A stretch of DNA of 64,000 bases from Astragalus membranaceus (Eukaryota; Streptophyta; Magnoliopsida; Fabales; Fabaceae), in the NCBI GenBank assembly GCA_039519185.1, contig CM076846.1, positions 222,568,659 to 222,632,658 on the forward strand. The letters run 5' to 3'. The notes beneath the pieces were generated by a model that had not been told where the DNA came from, ran no database searches, and saw nothing but the letters and a program-made list of their open reading frames with translations. Both the position numbers and the translations under genes were made by a program. Shown here one piece after another: positions 45,462 to 60,178 of this stretch (its first letter is position 1; each line of letters begins with the position of its first letter).

Positions 45462-46115
45462 TTGTGCAACACTCGACCTGACATTATGTTTAGTGTCGGA
45501 ATGATCAGCAGATTCATGGAGAAGCCGAAAAGCTCTCATCTAGTAGCTGCGAAAAGAGTAATAAGGTATATAAAGGGAACACAAAGTTATGGTATTCTAT
45601 TCCCTAGCAAGTCAGAGTCGAAGAATGATGCCGAAGTGTTTGGTTACACAAACTCCGACTGGAGTGGAGACAAGAGTGATCGAAAAAGCACAAGTGGGTA
45701 TGTCTTCATGTATGGATCGACACCCATCTCTTGGTGCTCGAAGAAGCAAAGTATAGTTGCGTTATCCTCTTGTGAAGCAGAGTATGTGGCTGCTTCGTTT
45801 GCAGCATGTCAAGCATCATGGCTGAGCATGCTATTGGTCGAAATTGGAGTGCACAGGGTCGAAGGAATGAAGTTGTTGATCGACAACAAGTCTGCGATAG
45901 ATCTCGCCAAGAATCCTGTTGCACATGGTAGGTCGAAGCACATAGAGACCAGATATCACTTCCTGCGTGATCAAGTAAACAATGAGAAGCTGAATTTGGA
46001 ATATTGCTGTTCGGAACTTCAAGTAGCTGATGCAATGACCAAGCTATTGCAAAAGGGAAGATTCGAAGAATTGAGAACAATGCTTGGGATGATGTCACTC
46101 AGCAATGTGAATTAG
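45462..46115 (+). pseudogene. copia RNase H part
   Basis: After the frameshift the protein continues in another frame: CNTRPDIMFSVGMISRFM, then SDRKSTSGYVFMYGSTPISW, ALSSCEAEYVAAS and DNKSAIDLAKNPVAHGRSKH (RNase H). It ends 46113-46115, seven nt before the 3' LTR. Confidence 0.85.
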
Positions 46116-46122
46116 GAGGGAA

Positions 46123-46399
46123 TATTGAGATATGCCTTGTAATTCTATTGCTTGTAATAATAGTAGGTGTAGTTAGAAACCTAGTCGAAATGGGCCAGTC
46201 GAATGGGCTAGTCGAAATTATGGGCCTGGGCCTGTTTCATTGTATATATATACAGACGTCAGTAGCATGTAATTTGTAACCTACTTTTATGAAATTCAGT
46301 GCAGCTTTTACTATTCATATTATATTGGCCTAATCATTCCTCTGACACCTTCCGCCGCCACTTCCTTTTCTTCTCCCTTTCACGTGTTTATCCCCAACA
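46123..46399 (+). repeat. 3' LTR of copia element
   Basis: Same length as the 5' LTR with about seven substitutions, for example GTCTAGGCC against GCCTGGGCC. Confidence 0.9.
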
Positions 46400-46404
46400 T
46401 ACTA

Positions 46405-46950
46405 GAGGAGGCCCGATTAAACCCATCGGAATGGGAGAGCAAGAAAACCGCCATCAGTAACCGCTTGGAAGTTACAATGGCTCTATATATAGAAGTATTA
46501 GAGAATATAGAAGGGCGAGACATATTTTGATACAAAAAACATATGTAAACTAGGCACGCCGGAACAACCAAAGAGCAATCCGGCCTCCATAGTAACAATC
46601 CAAGTTCATCAATAAATTCTATTCAAGAACATTGGCGCCCACCGTGGGGCCGCGATAAAACTTTTCCCGGCCACCATTCTCATCTCTGATTCAGACATAT
46701 TCGATCAAAATTCAATCCCATGGGAAGTATATAATGGAATGATTGTCACCACGGACAATCCGTCAAATTCATTACCAAACCGCTTAATTACATTTAGACT
46801 TCTCAAAACTGCTGAACTCATCCCCAACTTGTCGCTACTGTTCCTTCTCCCATGGCCTCAAACTCGCGGTAAAAAAACCTTCTCGAAGGAAGTTATCATA
46901 TTTTCGTCGTAGAAGAAAAAGTGAAAGAGGATTAAGGCCGTGTTACAAAA
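46405..46950 (+). mobile_element. Tat/Retand-like gypsy LTR end and leader
   Basis: The LTR tail ends ATTCAAGAACA at 46632, and the following TTGGCGCCCACCGTGGGGCC is the typical PBS/leader of Tat-type Ty3 elements. The left part of this LTR continues on the other side of the copia element, before 38134. Beyond 46950 no gag is recognised. Confidence 0.6.
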
Positions 46951-47966
46951 ATCAAAGGACTGATTTTGAAACGCTGCAAGACGTGTAAGTTTAAAGGTAA
47001 ATTCTTGGTTGCCCTTGGATACAACAATGTGGGTAATTTGCCTTAACCACTTTTTTTTACAACTGCCTTAACCACTTAAAAGTCAACACATGGATTCCAC
47101 TAATATTTATCACAAAAGCATATTCATATTATTTATTTTACAGTTTCTACTATATATTTATATTATTTGCACATTCACCCCAAGTTTAATAAATGTATTT
47201 GTCCTTGCATTTATCTTTCGTAAGTCTTTTTTTATTAAAATATCTTCCACTACACATCAATTCACAATTCCCTTCCCTAAATCTTAATAAATGAAACGTG
47301 TTATTCTTGTTTTAATATATTCTATAGTTTTTAATTAATATATTTCTATCAAAATAAGTAAACGTACGTTGATGTCTATTTTTAATTACTAATATTTCTA
47401 TCAATAATCTGTAAATTTGAAGGAAATTGAATGTCTAAGGTGAGTTTAGGGTAAACTTTTACTTTTTTTGTCAACCACTTTTACTAGTTTTATAGTTAAA
47501 AAATGCAATCATCATCACCATACTTTATAGGGGTATTTTGTATTATTATCACTCTCCAAAAAATTAATTTCATTATAAAATACGTAAAGTACGATGCTAA
47601 GTATTGTGTTTTGAGGTACTTTAGGATTCGAAAAAAATTTAACAGTTCAAATAAACGAAGTTCGTTCCTCAATAACCGGTTTGGTGATTTTTTTAATTAC
47701 GTGAGAAAATACATAAAGTGCGACGCTAAGTAGTGTGTTTTGGGGTATTTTAGGGTTCGGAAAAAAGTTTAACAATTCAAATACGGGAAGTTCGTTCCTC
47801 AATAACTTGTTTGGTGGAAAATAAAATAATTTTGTGACAAAATATGTAAAGTTCGATGCTAATCAAAAGTAGTTTAGACTAGTTTATGATCCTCTCACGC
47901 CTAATCCTAATGCTTTTTAAAAAAATCAATTTATTTTTGTATTTCTTCTTCATATGTTTTTTAGAA

Positions 47967-47970
<4 letters not shown>
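46951..47970. other. spacer with repeat remnants
   Basis: Contains a partial copy of the fold-back element of 57600-57935 (46995-47220: AGGTAAATTCTTGG, GTGGGTAATTTGCC) and reverse-oriented Helitron-associated satellite (47560-47870). No gene was recognised. Confidence 0.55.

Positions 47971-48041
<71 letters not shown>
47971..48041. repeat. (AT)n microsatellite
   Basis: About 70 bp of pure AT dinucleotide. Others: 49110-49134, 58083-58149 and 59441-59468. Confidence 0.95.
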
Positions 48042-48045
<4 letters not shown>

Positions 48046-48149
48046 GCATTTTATTCGGTCACCACCAAATCACCAATATCTATTGAATCCATTTTGTTTG
48101 GTCACTACCACCAAATCACAAATATCTATTCAATCTATTTAGCTCCATT

Positions 48150-48265
48150 GGCTCTGTCGGTGACTAATTTATGTCGGGGAACCTAGCTGAATACGTGTAC
48201 CCGAGACCTTAAGATGGGATCCGAGCCCATATACCACTCAAAACAACTACATAGCCTTTGAACAC
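48150..48265 (-). mobile_element. possible SINE fragment
   Basis: On the minus strand a B-box-like GGCTCGGATCCCATC lies near 48220, followed by AATTAGTCACCGACAGAG, similar to the 3' half of the SINE at 17306. The 5' end and tail are not defined. Confidence 0.35.
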
Positions 48266-48469
48266 ATCATCTGTTGATAAAAAAAGAACACCTCATTTAA
48301 ACATTTGCTTTTTAGTCATTCTATATTATTCACTTTTAAAAAATTTCTATTATATTTTTTCACCCATAATTTTCTCTCTCATATGTTTTTAGTTTTATTT
48401 ATTTTATTAATGAATGTAATCTAATAAGAATTTATGTAAGACTAAAAAACAAAACTTTAACTAATTTAC

Positions 48470-48985
48470 ATTCCATTTTAAGTTTGATGCTACTTCTAAT
48501 CCAGTAGTAGCCTCTGAAATGGGAATTAGGAAACCTTTGGGGTGATGTGTTAGATGGCGGGGTTGATCTTGTGGCTCCTGATAGCCAAGGAACACTTGCT
48601 CAGATTGATTATCCCGAGCCGGTTATGTCCAAGTCCCAAAAGAAGAAATCTCATCAAAATAGGAAAGTGGACCAAAATAGTGTTTGCTATAACACCCGTT
48701 CCAAGACAAATTCAGTCTCTGCCTCTTTTTGATCTGGATCCTTTATATTAATTCCTTGTTGAACTTTTGGTTTGTCAATAAGAATTTTAGTTCCTTAGTT
48801 GGACTTTTAATTTGTCTCTAATTTATTTTAGGGGTCATTCATGCTAGGGGACCCTTAGAATTGCTTTGCTTTTAGTCTGTTACTCGCCAGGGGTTTTGGT
48901 CTAATCCCCCTTGAATTTTCTTCTGTTCTCTTTTGTTCTTTTTAATAAAATCAGGGGGGTAGTCCCCATCTTATAAAAAAACTTT
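48470..48985 (+). mobile_element. LINE (L1-type) 3'-end remnant
   Basis: An ORF1-like end (frame with SQKKKSHQNRKVDQNSVCYN, then TRSKTNSVSASF) is followed by a 3' UTR-like sequence TCTGTTCTCTTTTGTTC and AATAAAATCAGGGGGGTAG. A related piece lies at 58805-59240. Confidence 0.55.
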
Positions 48986-49107
48986 AACAATTTGATATAA
49001 AAAATATATAAGCTAGTCATAATTTTATATTTTAATATTTAGAAAGTGTAAAAGTTAAAACAATTTAATATTTTAAGTTAAAAGCACATATTAAAAGATT
49101 AAATAAT

Positions 49108-49144
<37 letters not shown>

Positions 49145-49276
49145 AAGGCCCTTACTAATTCGAAGTTCGACCGAAAAGTAAGTAAAGACTGATTAGTTTC
49201 TAACAAGTCTCCCTTACATGGATGGATGGATGGATGGATGGATCGATAGATCGATAGATAGATCGACCGATAGATC

Positions 49277-49327
<51 letters not shown>

Positions 49328-49528
49328 CGATAGATAGATCGATCGATAGATCGATCGATAGATAGATCGATAGATAGATAGATAGATCGATCGATAGATC
49401 GATCGATAGATAGATCGATAGATAGATCGATAGATAGATCGATAGATCGATAGATAGATAGATCGATAGATAGATAGATCGATAGATAGATAGATCGATA
49501 GATAGATAGATCGATAGATAGATAGATC

Positions 49529-52305
<2,777 letters not shown>

Positions 52306-52329
52306 GATAGAGATAGATAAGATAGAGAG

Positions 52330-52424
<95 letters not shown>

Positions 52425-52586
52425 CAGATAGATAGATAGATCGATAGATGGATGGATAGATAGATGGATCGATCGATCGATAGATAGATGGATTGATCGA
52501 TAGATGGATGGATGGATAGATGGATGGATAGATGGATGGATGGATAGATCGATGGATGGATAGATGGATGGATGGATAGATGGATG

Positions 52587-52742
<156 letters not shown>

Positions 52743-53144
52743 CACCGAATAGAAATAACAAACAATCTGACGTATTCAATTTTACTTGAAAAATGTTTAT
52801 ACCACTATTTTTAAAACCTAATATGATTAAATAAATACTTGAACAGATGACTAATAAATTGGTTCACTCAGTTCAACCATACTTGAACAGATGACTAATA
52901 AATAAATAAAATTAAAAGTATATAATTTCAGAGGAAAAGTAAATAAAAAGCCCAAAAAAATTTGAATGGTTCAACCCAATCTAATTGACGATTTAAAGCG
53001 GTTCAACCCAAAAAAATATTTTGAGTAGACGAAACGATAAAAGGTATTAATAGATGTATTTTTTGTAAAAGAAATTGTTAGTATAGTTGTTCCCAAACAC
53101 TTTCAAGGGCGTTAGATTATGAGGATGTATAGGAAGATGCAGTA
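52743..53144. other. AT-rich spacer
   Basis: No gene recognised. TACTTGAACAGATGACTAAT is repeated at about 52834 and 52880. Confidence 0.45.
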
Positions 53145-53727
53145 GAGACTGTCATACCCTAATTTTGTCCGGCTTAGGTCAAAACCCTAATTTTCCACAA
53201 AAAATAAATAAATTGAAGAATGAAGAGCATCACGCATTGCATTTTGGGTCCTAGAAGTCATTCCAAGGTCTTTAAAGTCATTTTTAGGGTTGGAATGCAC
53301 TTTTTAGGCAAATTAGGGTTTTAGGGTCAAAAAGGACTTTTTGGTCATTTTTCACAAAAAGATGATTTTCTCGCCAAAAATGCACATCCACAAAAAGTAC
53401 ATTTTTATTCTATCAAGGATAATTTTTGTACAATTTTTTTTAGAAGGAAAACCCTAGTCAAAAATAATTAAAAATGTATTTTTCCATTTTTAGTGCATAG
53501 AAAAATAAAAAGGACCATTAAATATTCCTCAATTACTAAATGACAATTTTATTGTCATAAGTGACTAGAGGGAATATTTTATGGTGCCCAAAAAATATGT
53601 GACACATTTCCAATAGGTGCACTTTTATTCCCATGACCAAAATTCAAACTCAAAATAAGGAAGTGTCTTCAAATAAGACAAAAAGACCAAAAAACAAGTT
53701 TTTTGTTCCTCCTTATCCCCTCAAATT

Positions 53728-53779
<52 letters not shown>

Positions 53780-56700
53780 AACCCTTCCACACTCTTCTAT
53801 TTTGTAATCATTGCCCTATTTGGTAAATTACTTCACTCACTTACACTAACCTATTCCTAAGAAAACACAAATTTCCCTCTTTGGTAACAATCCATCCCTA
53901 AAATACCCTTTACCCTACCTCACATGAGATCCCTTTCCCAAAATAAGAAAAATCATTTTTCTTTTCCTTTTTTTTCCTTCTTCATTTTCGCCCCCACTCT
54001 CCCTCACCCTCATTTTGTGCTTCTTCAATACCCTTAATCCATGTGAGGATTAATCTCAACCCTTGATTCAAAATTGAGACTCAATCCTAGAGCACATTAA
54101 AAGTACAAAGACTAAACTACCCTTAGACCTAGTTTCATCCTATAAATACCCCCTCATTCCCACACCTAAGGATCCTCTTCTTTTTGGCTTCTCATTTGAT
54201 CCTTTAGCCTCTCATTCTCCTACACAAAACCCTAGCACACCAAAGCTTCTCCCTTCTCCTCTCTTTTTGCGAAACCATCCTCTTCTCCCTCACCCATTTT
54301 TCTTCAAAAATCAACCATTAAATCCTCCATTTCTTGTTAGATCACCATCTTTCCTTCCATTCTCTTCAAGGTTGCATCATCAAATTGCTAAGAGCTAGCA
54401 ATTTTTGAGCTTATCATCTCCTTCTTCATTTCTTTGTAGTTTTGAGGTAATCCTTGAAGCTTTACACCTTATATTTAATTTTCTTGCATAATCTCTTCTC
54501 TACTCCAAACTCCTTCTTGATTGTTTGTTTGCTTTGAGGATCCATTTCAAACATTTTGACAAAGACTTAGGGAGCTTTGGGTGCTTGAGATGGGTCCTTG
54601 GCCTTGAATGAGTTATTCTTCCACTTGAATAATTTCCCTTGCATCTTTACACATTTTGCACTAGATTTCATAAATAAAATTGTTGTTTATGGGCTTTAGC
54701 ATTTCGCATATCATAAAAGTTAGGGTTGATATGATTTTGTTGCACTTCTTTGCTTAATCATATGAATCCTTGCAAAAAAATAGATCTATGTTGCTTTATG
54801 TTAATTTTGGTTTTTTTTATTAAATAAAATTTGGATCTATGTTTCCTTTGGTTCGCATGCTTATAGATCTAAAAATATTTCCAAGTTGATTTTGTTGTTG
54901 TTCTTTGTTTGGTGATGTTTGATCTTGTTGTTAGTATTTCATTTTAGTGTTAAAAGTTACTTTTGTTGTTTGATGATCTAGCAATATGATTCCCACTAGT
55001 GCCTAGTGCACCTTTACCTAAGTGGTGAAGATTGCTAGAAATGACTCAATTTAGTTTGTGTGTCCACTTATTCTTGTGTCTTAGTTTGCTTATTGTAAAT
55101 TGTTGATGATAGGCAAGTTGATTCTCACTAGTGCCTAGTGCACTTTTTTCCCAAAGTGAGAGGATTGCTCTATATGATTCAACTTGGTTTTAGTGATTAT
55201 TTACTTTTTACCATTTTACTTTACCATTCATTAACTTTTTACCAAAACATAAAAATATTTGACTACTTTGGTTTTTACCACTTCATTAATTTTTTACTAA
55301 AACATAAAAAGATTTTACCACTTCCCATTTACCTCATGCATTTTTACTTTACCATCTCATTAAATAATTACCATTTACTTCATGCATTTTTACTTTACTT
55401 TTCACTAACTTCTTACTTAAAGTTTTACAACTTATCAACTTGCAAAAATACCCAAAACATTTTCACATTCATGCATCTTCATTCATACTTAGTTTATGTG
55501 ACACTCTCATGCATCCTCATATGCTTGTATCTCTTGCATCCTCTTATGCATCCTTATATGCCATCCATTCATAAATAAAGTGCTATGCATCCATTCTTTG
55601 TACACTCATGCACTTACATGCTTACCTAATCATGCATCCTTGCTTACATATTCAATCATTTAACTTAGAATACTCTATGTTTACAATCAATTGTATTCAC
55701 TTGTTCTTGATGCCATGTAAATGTCTTGACTTGATTGTGTGCCCTCCTCTCCACTTGTATGACCTCCTAATGGAGACGTAAGTCTACATGCATGTTGTAG
55801 CATAGAGCCATTAGGGTAAATACAATCCTTCTTGCACACACACAATTACTTTGAGAACTTTGTTTTGCATCTTTAATAATTGAATCCTTTGATTGTATGG
55901 GCATATTTAATCTTGGTTAATGAATGATATGTTCATGTTTGCTTGAGTATTATTCATTCATTTGCATTTGGTTATGGATTTAGAATTGACTTGAAATGTT
56001 CTACTCCTTTTCTAAAACCCATTTCCTAAAATCATTTCAAAACAAAAAGAAACTTTTACTTTCAAAACAAAAATAAATCAATCGTCATTAAACACCAATC
56101 GCGCCGTTGCCGATTAGGTTGTTAATGATGATATTGTTTTCAAAAGGAGTTAGAAGCGAGACCATTCTAACCGTTGTTGTTCGGTCTTCGCAAAAGCTCT
56201 ATCCCATTTTCGAAAACTTATTCATTTCTCAAAAATAAACCAATTGTCATTAAACACCAATCGCGCCGTTGCCGATTAGGTTGTTAATGATGATGTTGTT
56301 TTCAAAAGGAGTTAGTAGCGAGACCATTCTAACCGTTGTTGTTCGGTCTTCGCGAAAGCTCAATCCACTTTTAAAAAAAGCCGAGAACTACGTAGCTTTG
56401 AATTCTCCATCGCACAGGGAGATACGTAGGAGCGGGGTCCTTTCCCGTCAAGCACACTTTTAAAAAAAAACTTTGTTTTGTTCCGCTTTTCAAAGATACC
56501 AAAAATATCCTTTTCCCCCTCATTTTCAATAAAACAAACTCCTAAAGAAAAGAAAAGAAGTAGAATAAACCGCTTTCAAACTCAAACTTTTGTCCAAACC
56601 ACACATCAAGTTAATGGTTCCCTTTCGGTAGAAAGGAGGTGCGGGGTGCTAATACCTTCCCCGTACCTAACCGACCCCCGAACCTACATCTCTAGTTTTC

Positions 56701-56838
56701 AAAAGACCATCCGCCTTGTTTAAAAGACCTTTTTTCAATGTTTTGGTCTAAAAATTAAAATATTGGTGGCGGCTCCAAACTTTTTCCACGTTGTCAAACG
56801 AAAAGTCCCAAACCGGATTTTTCGGGCGCAACAGAGAC
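53145..56838 (+). mobile_element. Ogre/Tat-like solo LTR, TSD GAGAC
   Basis: LTR 53150-56833 (3684 bp), TGTCATACCCTAATTTTGTC...CGGGCGCAACA, with GAGAC on both sides (53145-53149, 56834-56838). Contains (CT)n at 53735-53777, a TATAAATA at about 54139, CTAGTGCCTAGTGCAC-type repeats (about 54993 and 55126), two GATTAGGTTGTTAATGATGA blocks (56114 and 56272), a conserved stem-loop at about 56386-56436, and the GGTGCTAATACCTTCC block near its end. Confidence 0.9.
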
Positions 56839-57590
56839 CTCTCCAGCCATAGCAGACAGCTGAGTCCTCCGAAATTGATAAGTCAGGCTCTGCTTCCATC
56901 GGTAACCACCGTCTTTTCTTGTAGTGCATGAAATCCTCCATGGTAAGTGAATCCTTGTTTACACTAAGATGCATGGAATCATCCATGGTCGGTTGATATA
57001 GGAGATAAGTGAACCCTATTTCACACTGTGATACATGGGATAATCTCTGATCGGTCAAATTAGACGGTAATTAAATCTTTGTTTACACTATTACACATTC
57101 GAATCACCCACCCCCAGTGTAGTAGGACGATATGTGAACCCTAGTTCACACAGCAATACATGGAGTCACCCATGGTTTAAATTTAATGAACCGTACATTA
57201 AGTGAATCATCTATGGTCAATGTAAGAGAAAATAAATTTAAAAAACCTTACAAAATTATTACATAGGTAACTAAAATAATTAGTTAATTTTTTATCTAAT
57301 CAAAAAATTGTATTTTAATTATATAATTAATTAAATAATTAATTATTTAATTAAAACTTTGTTTATTTATTTAAACAATTAAATAGAAAACTTAGAACTT
57401 TTTTGGTCAAAAAAAAGAAAATTTAAAACTTTAAATTTTTTATCGATTATATTCGATACTAGCATCAGTCAAAAATGGAGCATGAATTTCTTCAAATAGC
57501 CTAACAAACATCCTCATCCAGAAATTTAAGCACAACCCGTTAAACATAAAAAATGGAGCATGACTCCTTCAAATAACCTCCAAGTACTAG
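56839..57590. repeat. about 62-bp satellite units and AT-rich spacer
   Basis: At 56940-57235 about five units with CATGGAATCATCCATGGTC, AAGTGAACCCTA-TTCACAC and TGATACATGG. The same units recur at 63400-63620. Further right is AT-rich with no gene. Confidence 0.75.
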
Positions 57591-57599
57591 CTAGGGAAA

Positions 57600-57935
57600 A
57601 GAAAAAGTAATAAATTGCATTTATTCTAGTAGAAACTATAGAATAAATAATATGATATTATGTAGGTGATAATGTTAGTGGAATACATGTGTCAATTTTT
57701 AAGTGGTTAAGGTAAATTACCCACATTTCTCCGATGGCTAATAAAGGTGAGGCCTAGGTTTCCTCTTCAAGAATTGTGGGTAATTTACCTATCCAATAAT
57801 AATTGACCATGTGTATTCCACTAACAATCTCACATACATAATTATATTTTACAATTTTTCCTATAATTTTTGTTATTTACATATTTACCTCATACTCAAT
57901 TAATGAGTTTTTGTGTTCCAACTGCACCTGACAAA
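57600..57935. mobile_element. fold-back element, palindromic
   Basis: The left arm (57600-57722) and right arm (57777-57935) are inverted around GGTAAATTACCCACA / TGTGGGTAATTTACC, including TTAGTGGAATACATGTG and CATGTGTATTCCACTAA. A related copy lies at 46995-47220. Confidence 0.6.
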
Positions 57936-57959
57936 TATTAAGGCACCCCAAAATTTTGA

Positions 57960-58060
57960 GTTCAATTGAACTTAAATTTGAAAAATTTAGATGGGGATCG
58001 AACCCATAACTTGGAGAAAGAGGAATGAATAGCTATCTACTATGCCGAGCCAGTTCATAT
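57960..58060 (-). mobile_element. tRNA-like SINE head
   Basis: Minus strand: GGCTCGGCATAGTAGATAGC (A-box like) and, about 30 nt later, GGGTTCGATCCCCATC (B box). The spacing fits a tRNA promoter, but the cloverleaf is not complete. Confidence 0.5.
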
Positions 58061-58081
58061 GCAATTATTAACAAAACAGTC

Positions 58082-58151
<70 letters not shown>

Positions 58152-58169
58152 TAAAAATAATAAATTGTA

Positions 58170-58563
58170 TAATTTTAAGGCTAAATTGCTCTTTTGGCCC
58201 TTTATCTTTGGGGCTGTGGTCACTTTGGCCCTTTATCTTTTTTTTTCTCATTTTAGACCCTCATGTTTTTTGTTTGTGTCATTTTGGCCCCTGCCGTTAT
58301 CATTTTAGTCCCTTATGTTTTTAATTGATTTCATTTTAGTGCCTTATGTTTTTAATTGATTTCATTTTGGGCCCTTATGTTTTTAATGGATTTCATTTTC
58401 GTCCTTAAAAAATTGCTACAAAAAACATAAACATAACGGCAGGGGCCAAAATGACACACACAAAAAACATGAGGGTCTAAAATGAGAAAAAAAAAGATAA
58501 AGGGCCAAAGCGACCACAGCCCCAAAGATAAAGGGCCAAAAGAGCAATTTAGCCTAATTTTAA
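58170..58563. mobile_element. MULE-type fold-back MITE, TSD TAATTTTAA
   Basis: 376 bp (58179-58554) with long inverted arms GGCTAAATTGCTCTTTTGGC... and complement, a perfect 9-bp duplication TAATTTTAA on both sides, and three about 36-bp CCTTATGTTTTTAATTGATT units in the centre. Confidence 0.92.
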
Positions 58564-60178
58564 AATAAATGTTAGGTTTCGTTACTACGTAGGTCCCTCA
58601 ATTATTTGAGTATTTAAAGTAGCTCTCTCAATCAAATTAAGTTGTAACCAAGTCCATGAAATAGTTTAATATTTTCAATTAGGTCCTTCCATTACACTAC
58701 CGCTCAAGACAGACAACAACTCAAGATACATAGTAAAAATAAAGCGTTTGTGTTTATAATAAATAATAGTAAAAATAAATAAATAGATATTATTCAAATG
58801 TAAGTTGGATAATGTTTCTACCTCTATTAGTAGTTGTAATGTTGAATCTCCTGACGTTCACTCCAATGTCAACGTAGTCAATGTTGTAATCAATATTGCT
58901 AGTCGTTGTTTGAGTGATTCTATTGACTCATCCTCCACTCAACCTCCCACAACCAGGCTGGCTTTGCTAAATGCCCCAGAGTGTAGTGCTACTTCTAATC
59001 TAGTGGTAGCATCTGACATGAGAATATTAGGAAAGTTTTGGGGTGATGTGTTATATGATGTTGTTGATCCTATGGTTACCGATACCCAATGAACGATTGC
59101 GCAATATGATAAGCTTGAACTGGTGACGTCCAAGACCCCAAAGAATAAATTTCGAAAAAAAAAAGAAAATGGTCCAGACAACTATAGGTTGTAATACTCG
59201 TTCAAAGACAAGTTCTGTCTCTATCTCTTTTTAATCTAACTATTGAAAGTTACTCCTACAAATCTAGAAATTGATCTAGAAAATTAATCCCAAGGACAAA
59301 TTTGTCTCTGTCTCATTTTTATCTCACTATTGTAAGTTAGTCCTTTATATTTGCAATGACTAAAACCAAGAAAATATTTTTATCAGAAAAAAAAAAGTAA
59401 AAAATTGTATATCTAAAAGAATATATAAACAAATATTAAATCATATATATATATATATATATATATATTTAAAACAAACAAAAAAACTACAACGAGTGAG
59501 TCTTTACGTGTGGGCAGCAAGAATGTTTAATTTCTTCTGAATCAACAAAGCTTTAATCTTTTTTCTAAAATATATAAACTATATCGAGCAAGTCTTTACT
59601 TTTCTAATCAATCGAGTTATGTTAGTTTCTTCTAAATCGATAAAGGTTAAACCTTTCTACAGTGAGGACTAACTTGTGATTAACTGAATTGTGATTAGTT
59701 AGTTTACAACAAAGGTTCCACTTGCATATGGACTTGATGAACTATTATGAGAATTCACTTGTGATCCGTTGAACTGTGTTAGTTCATGGGATTACAAATG
59801 TTCGACTTTCCAATGAATTAACCTCAATTCCATTGATCATAAGTTAATCCAAATTGTAGTTCATCCGGTCGAGGGAAGGTCAAACCTCTGAGGTCAAATG
59901 AACTAATCATAGTTCAACTAATCGTAAGTTAATGCTCGCTATAGTTCAATCAATCTAAATAAAAAGTCGGACCTTTGTAGTCCAATGAACCAACCAGAAC
60001 TCAGCTGATCACAAGTTCATTTGATCCAAATGGAATTTGATTCAAATTAATTCTTGTTGGAGTTCATCCAATCGAGGTGGAAGGTTGAACCTTTGAGGTC
60101 ATAAGTTCTCTCTACAAGGGAGGTCGAACGTTAATTGAGCTGATGATCATAAGTTCATCCGATTCAGGGAAGGTCATA
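58564..60178 (+). other. LINE ORF1-like remnant and degenerate repeats
   Basis: 58805-59092 is an open frame containing ATSNLVVASDMRILGKFWGD, related to 48480-48760 (LINE-type). 59860-60180 holds degenerate units of TTCATCCGATCGAGG and GGTCGAACCTTTGAGGTC. No host gene. Confidence 0.5.

Larger units (their letters stand above)
38129..46404 (+). mobile_element. Ty1/copia retrotransposon, TSD TACTA, pol broken by solo LTR
   Basis: LTRs 38134-38410 and 46123-46399, both 277 bp, starting TATTGAGATATG and ending CCCCAACA, flanked by TACTA (38129-38133, 46400-46404). The primer-binding site TTGGTATCAGAGC follows at 38413 and a polypurine AGGAGGGAA precedes the 3' LTR. The LTRs differ at about seven positions by eye. 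The LTR starts with TA rather than TG in both copies. Gag, protease, integrase, RT and RNase H are present but broken by the 40582 solo LTR insertion, a TAG and a frameshift. Confidence 0.93.

Noticed and set aside
55138..55578. 146-aa ORF in the Ogre-like solo LTR
   Set aside because: Phe/His/Leu-rich product of AT/CT-rich LTR sequence. No domain.
57985..58056. Functional tRNA gene
   Set aside because: A- and B-box-like motifs are present but no complete acceptor stem or anticodon arm. A SINE head is more likely.
58025..58324. Ile-Tyr repeat ORFs
   Set aside because: Translations of the (TA)n microsatellite.
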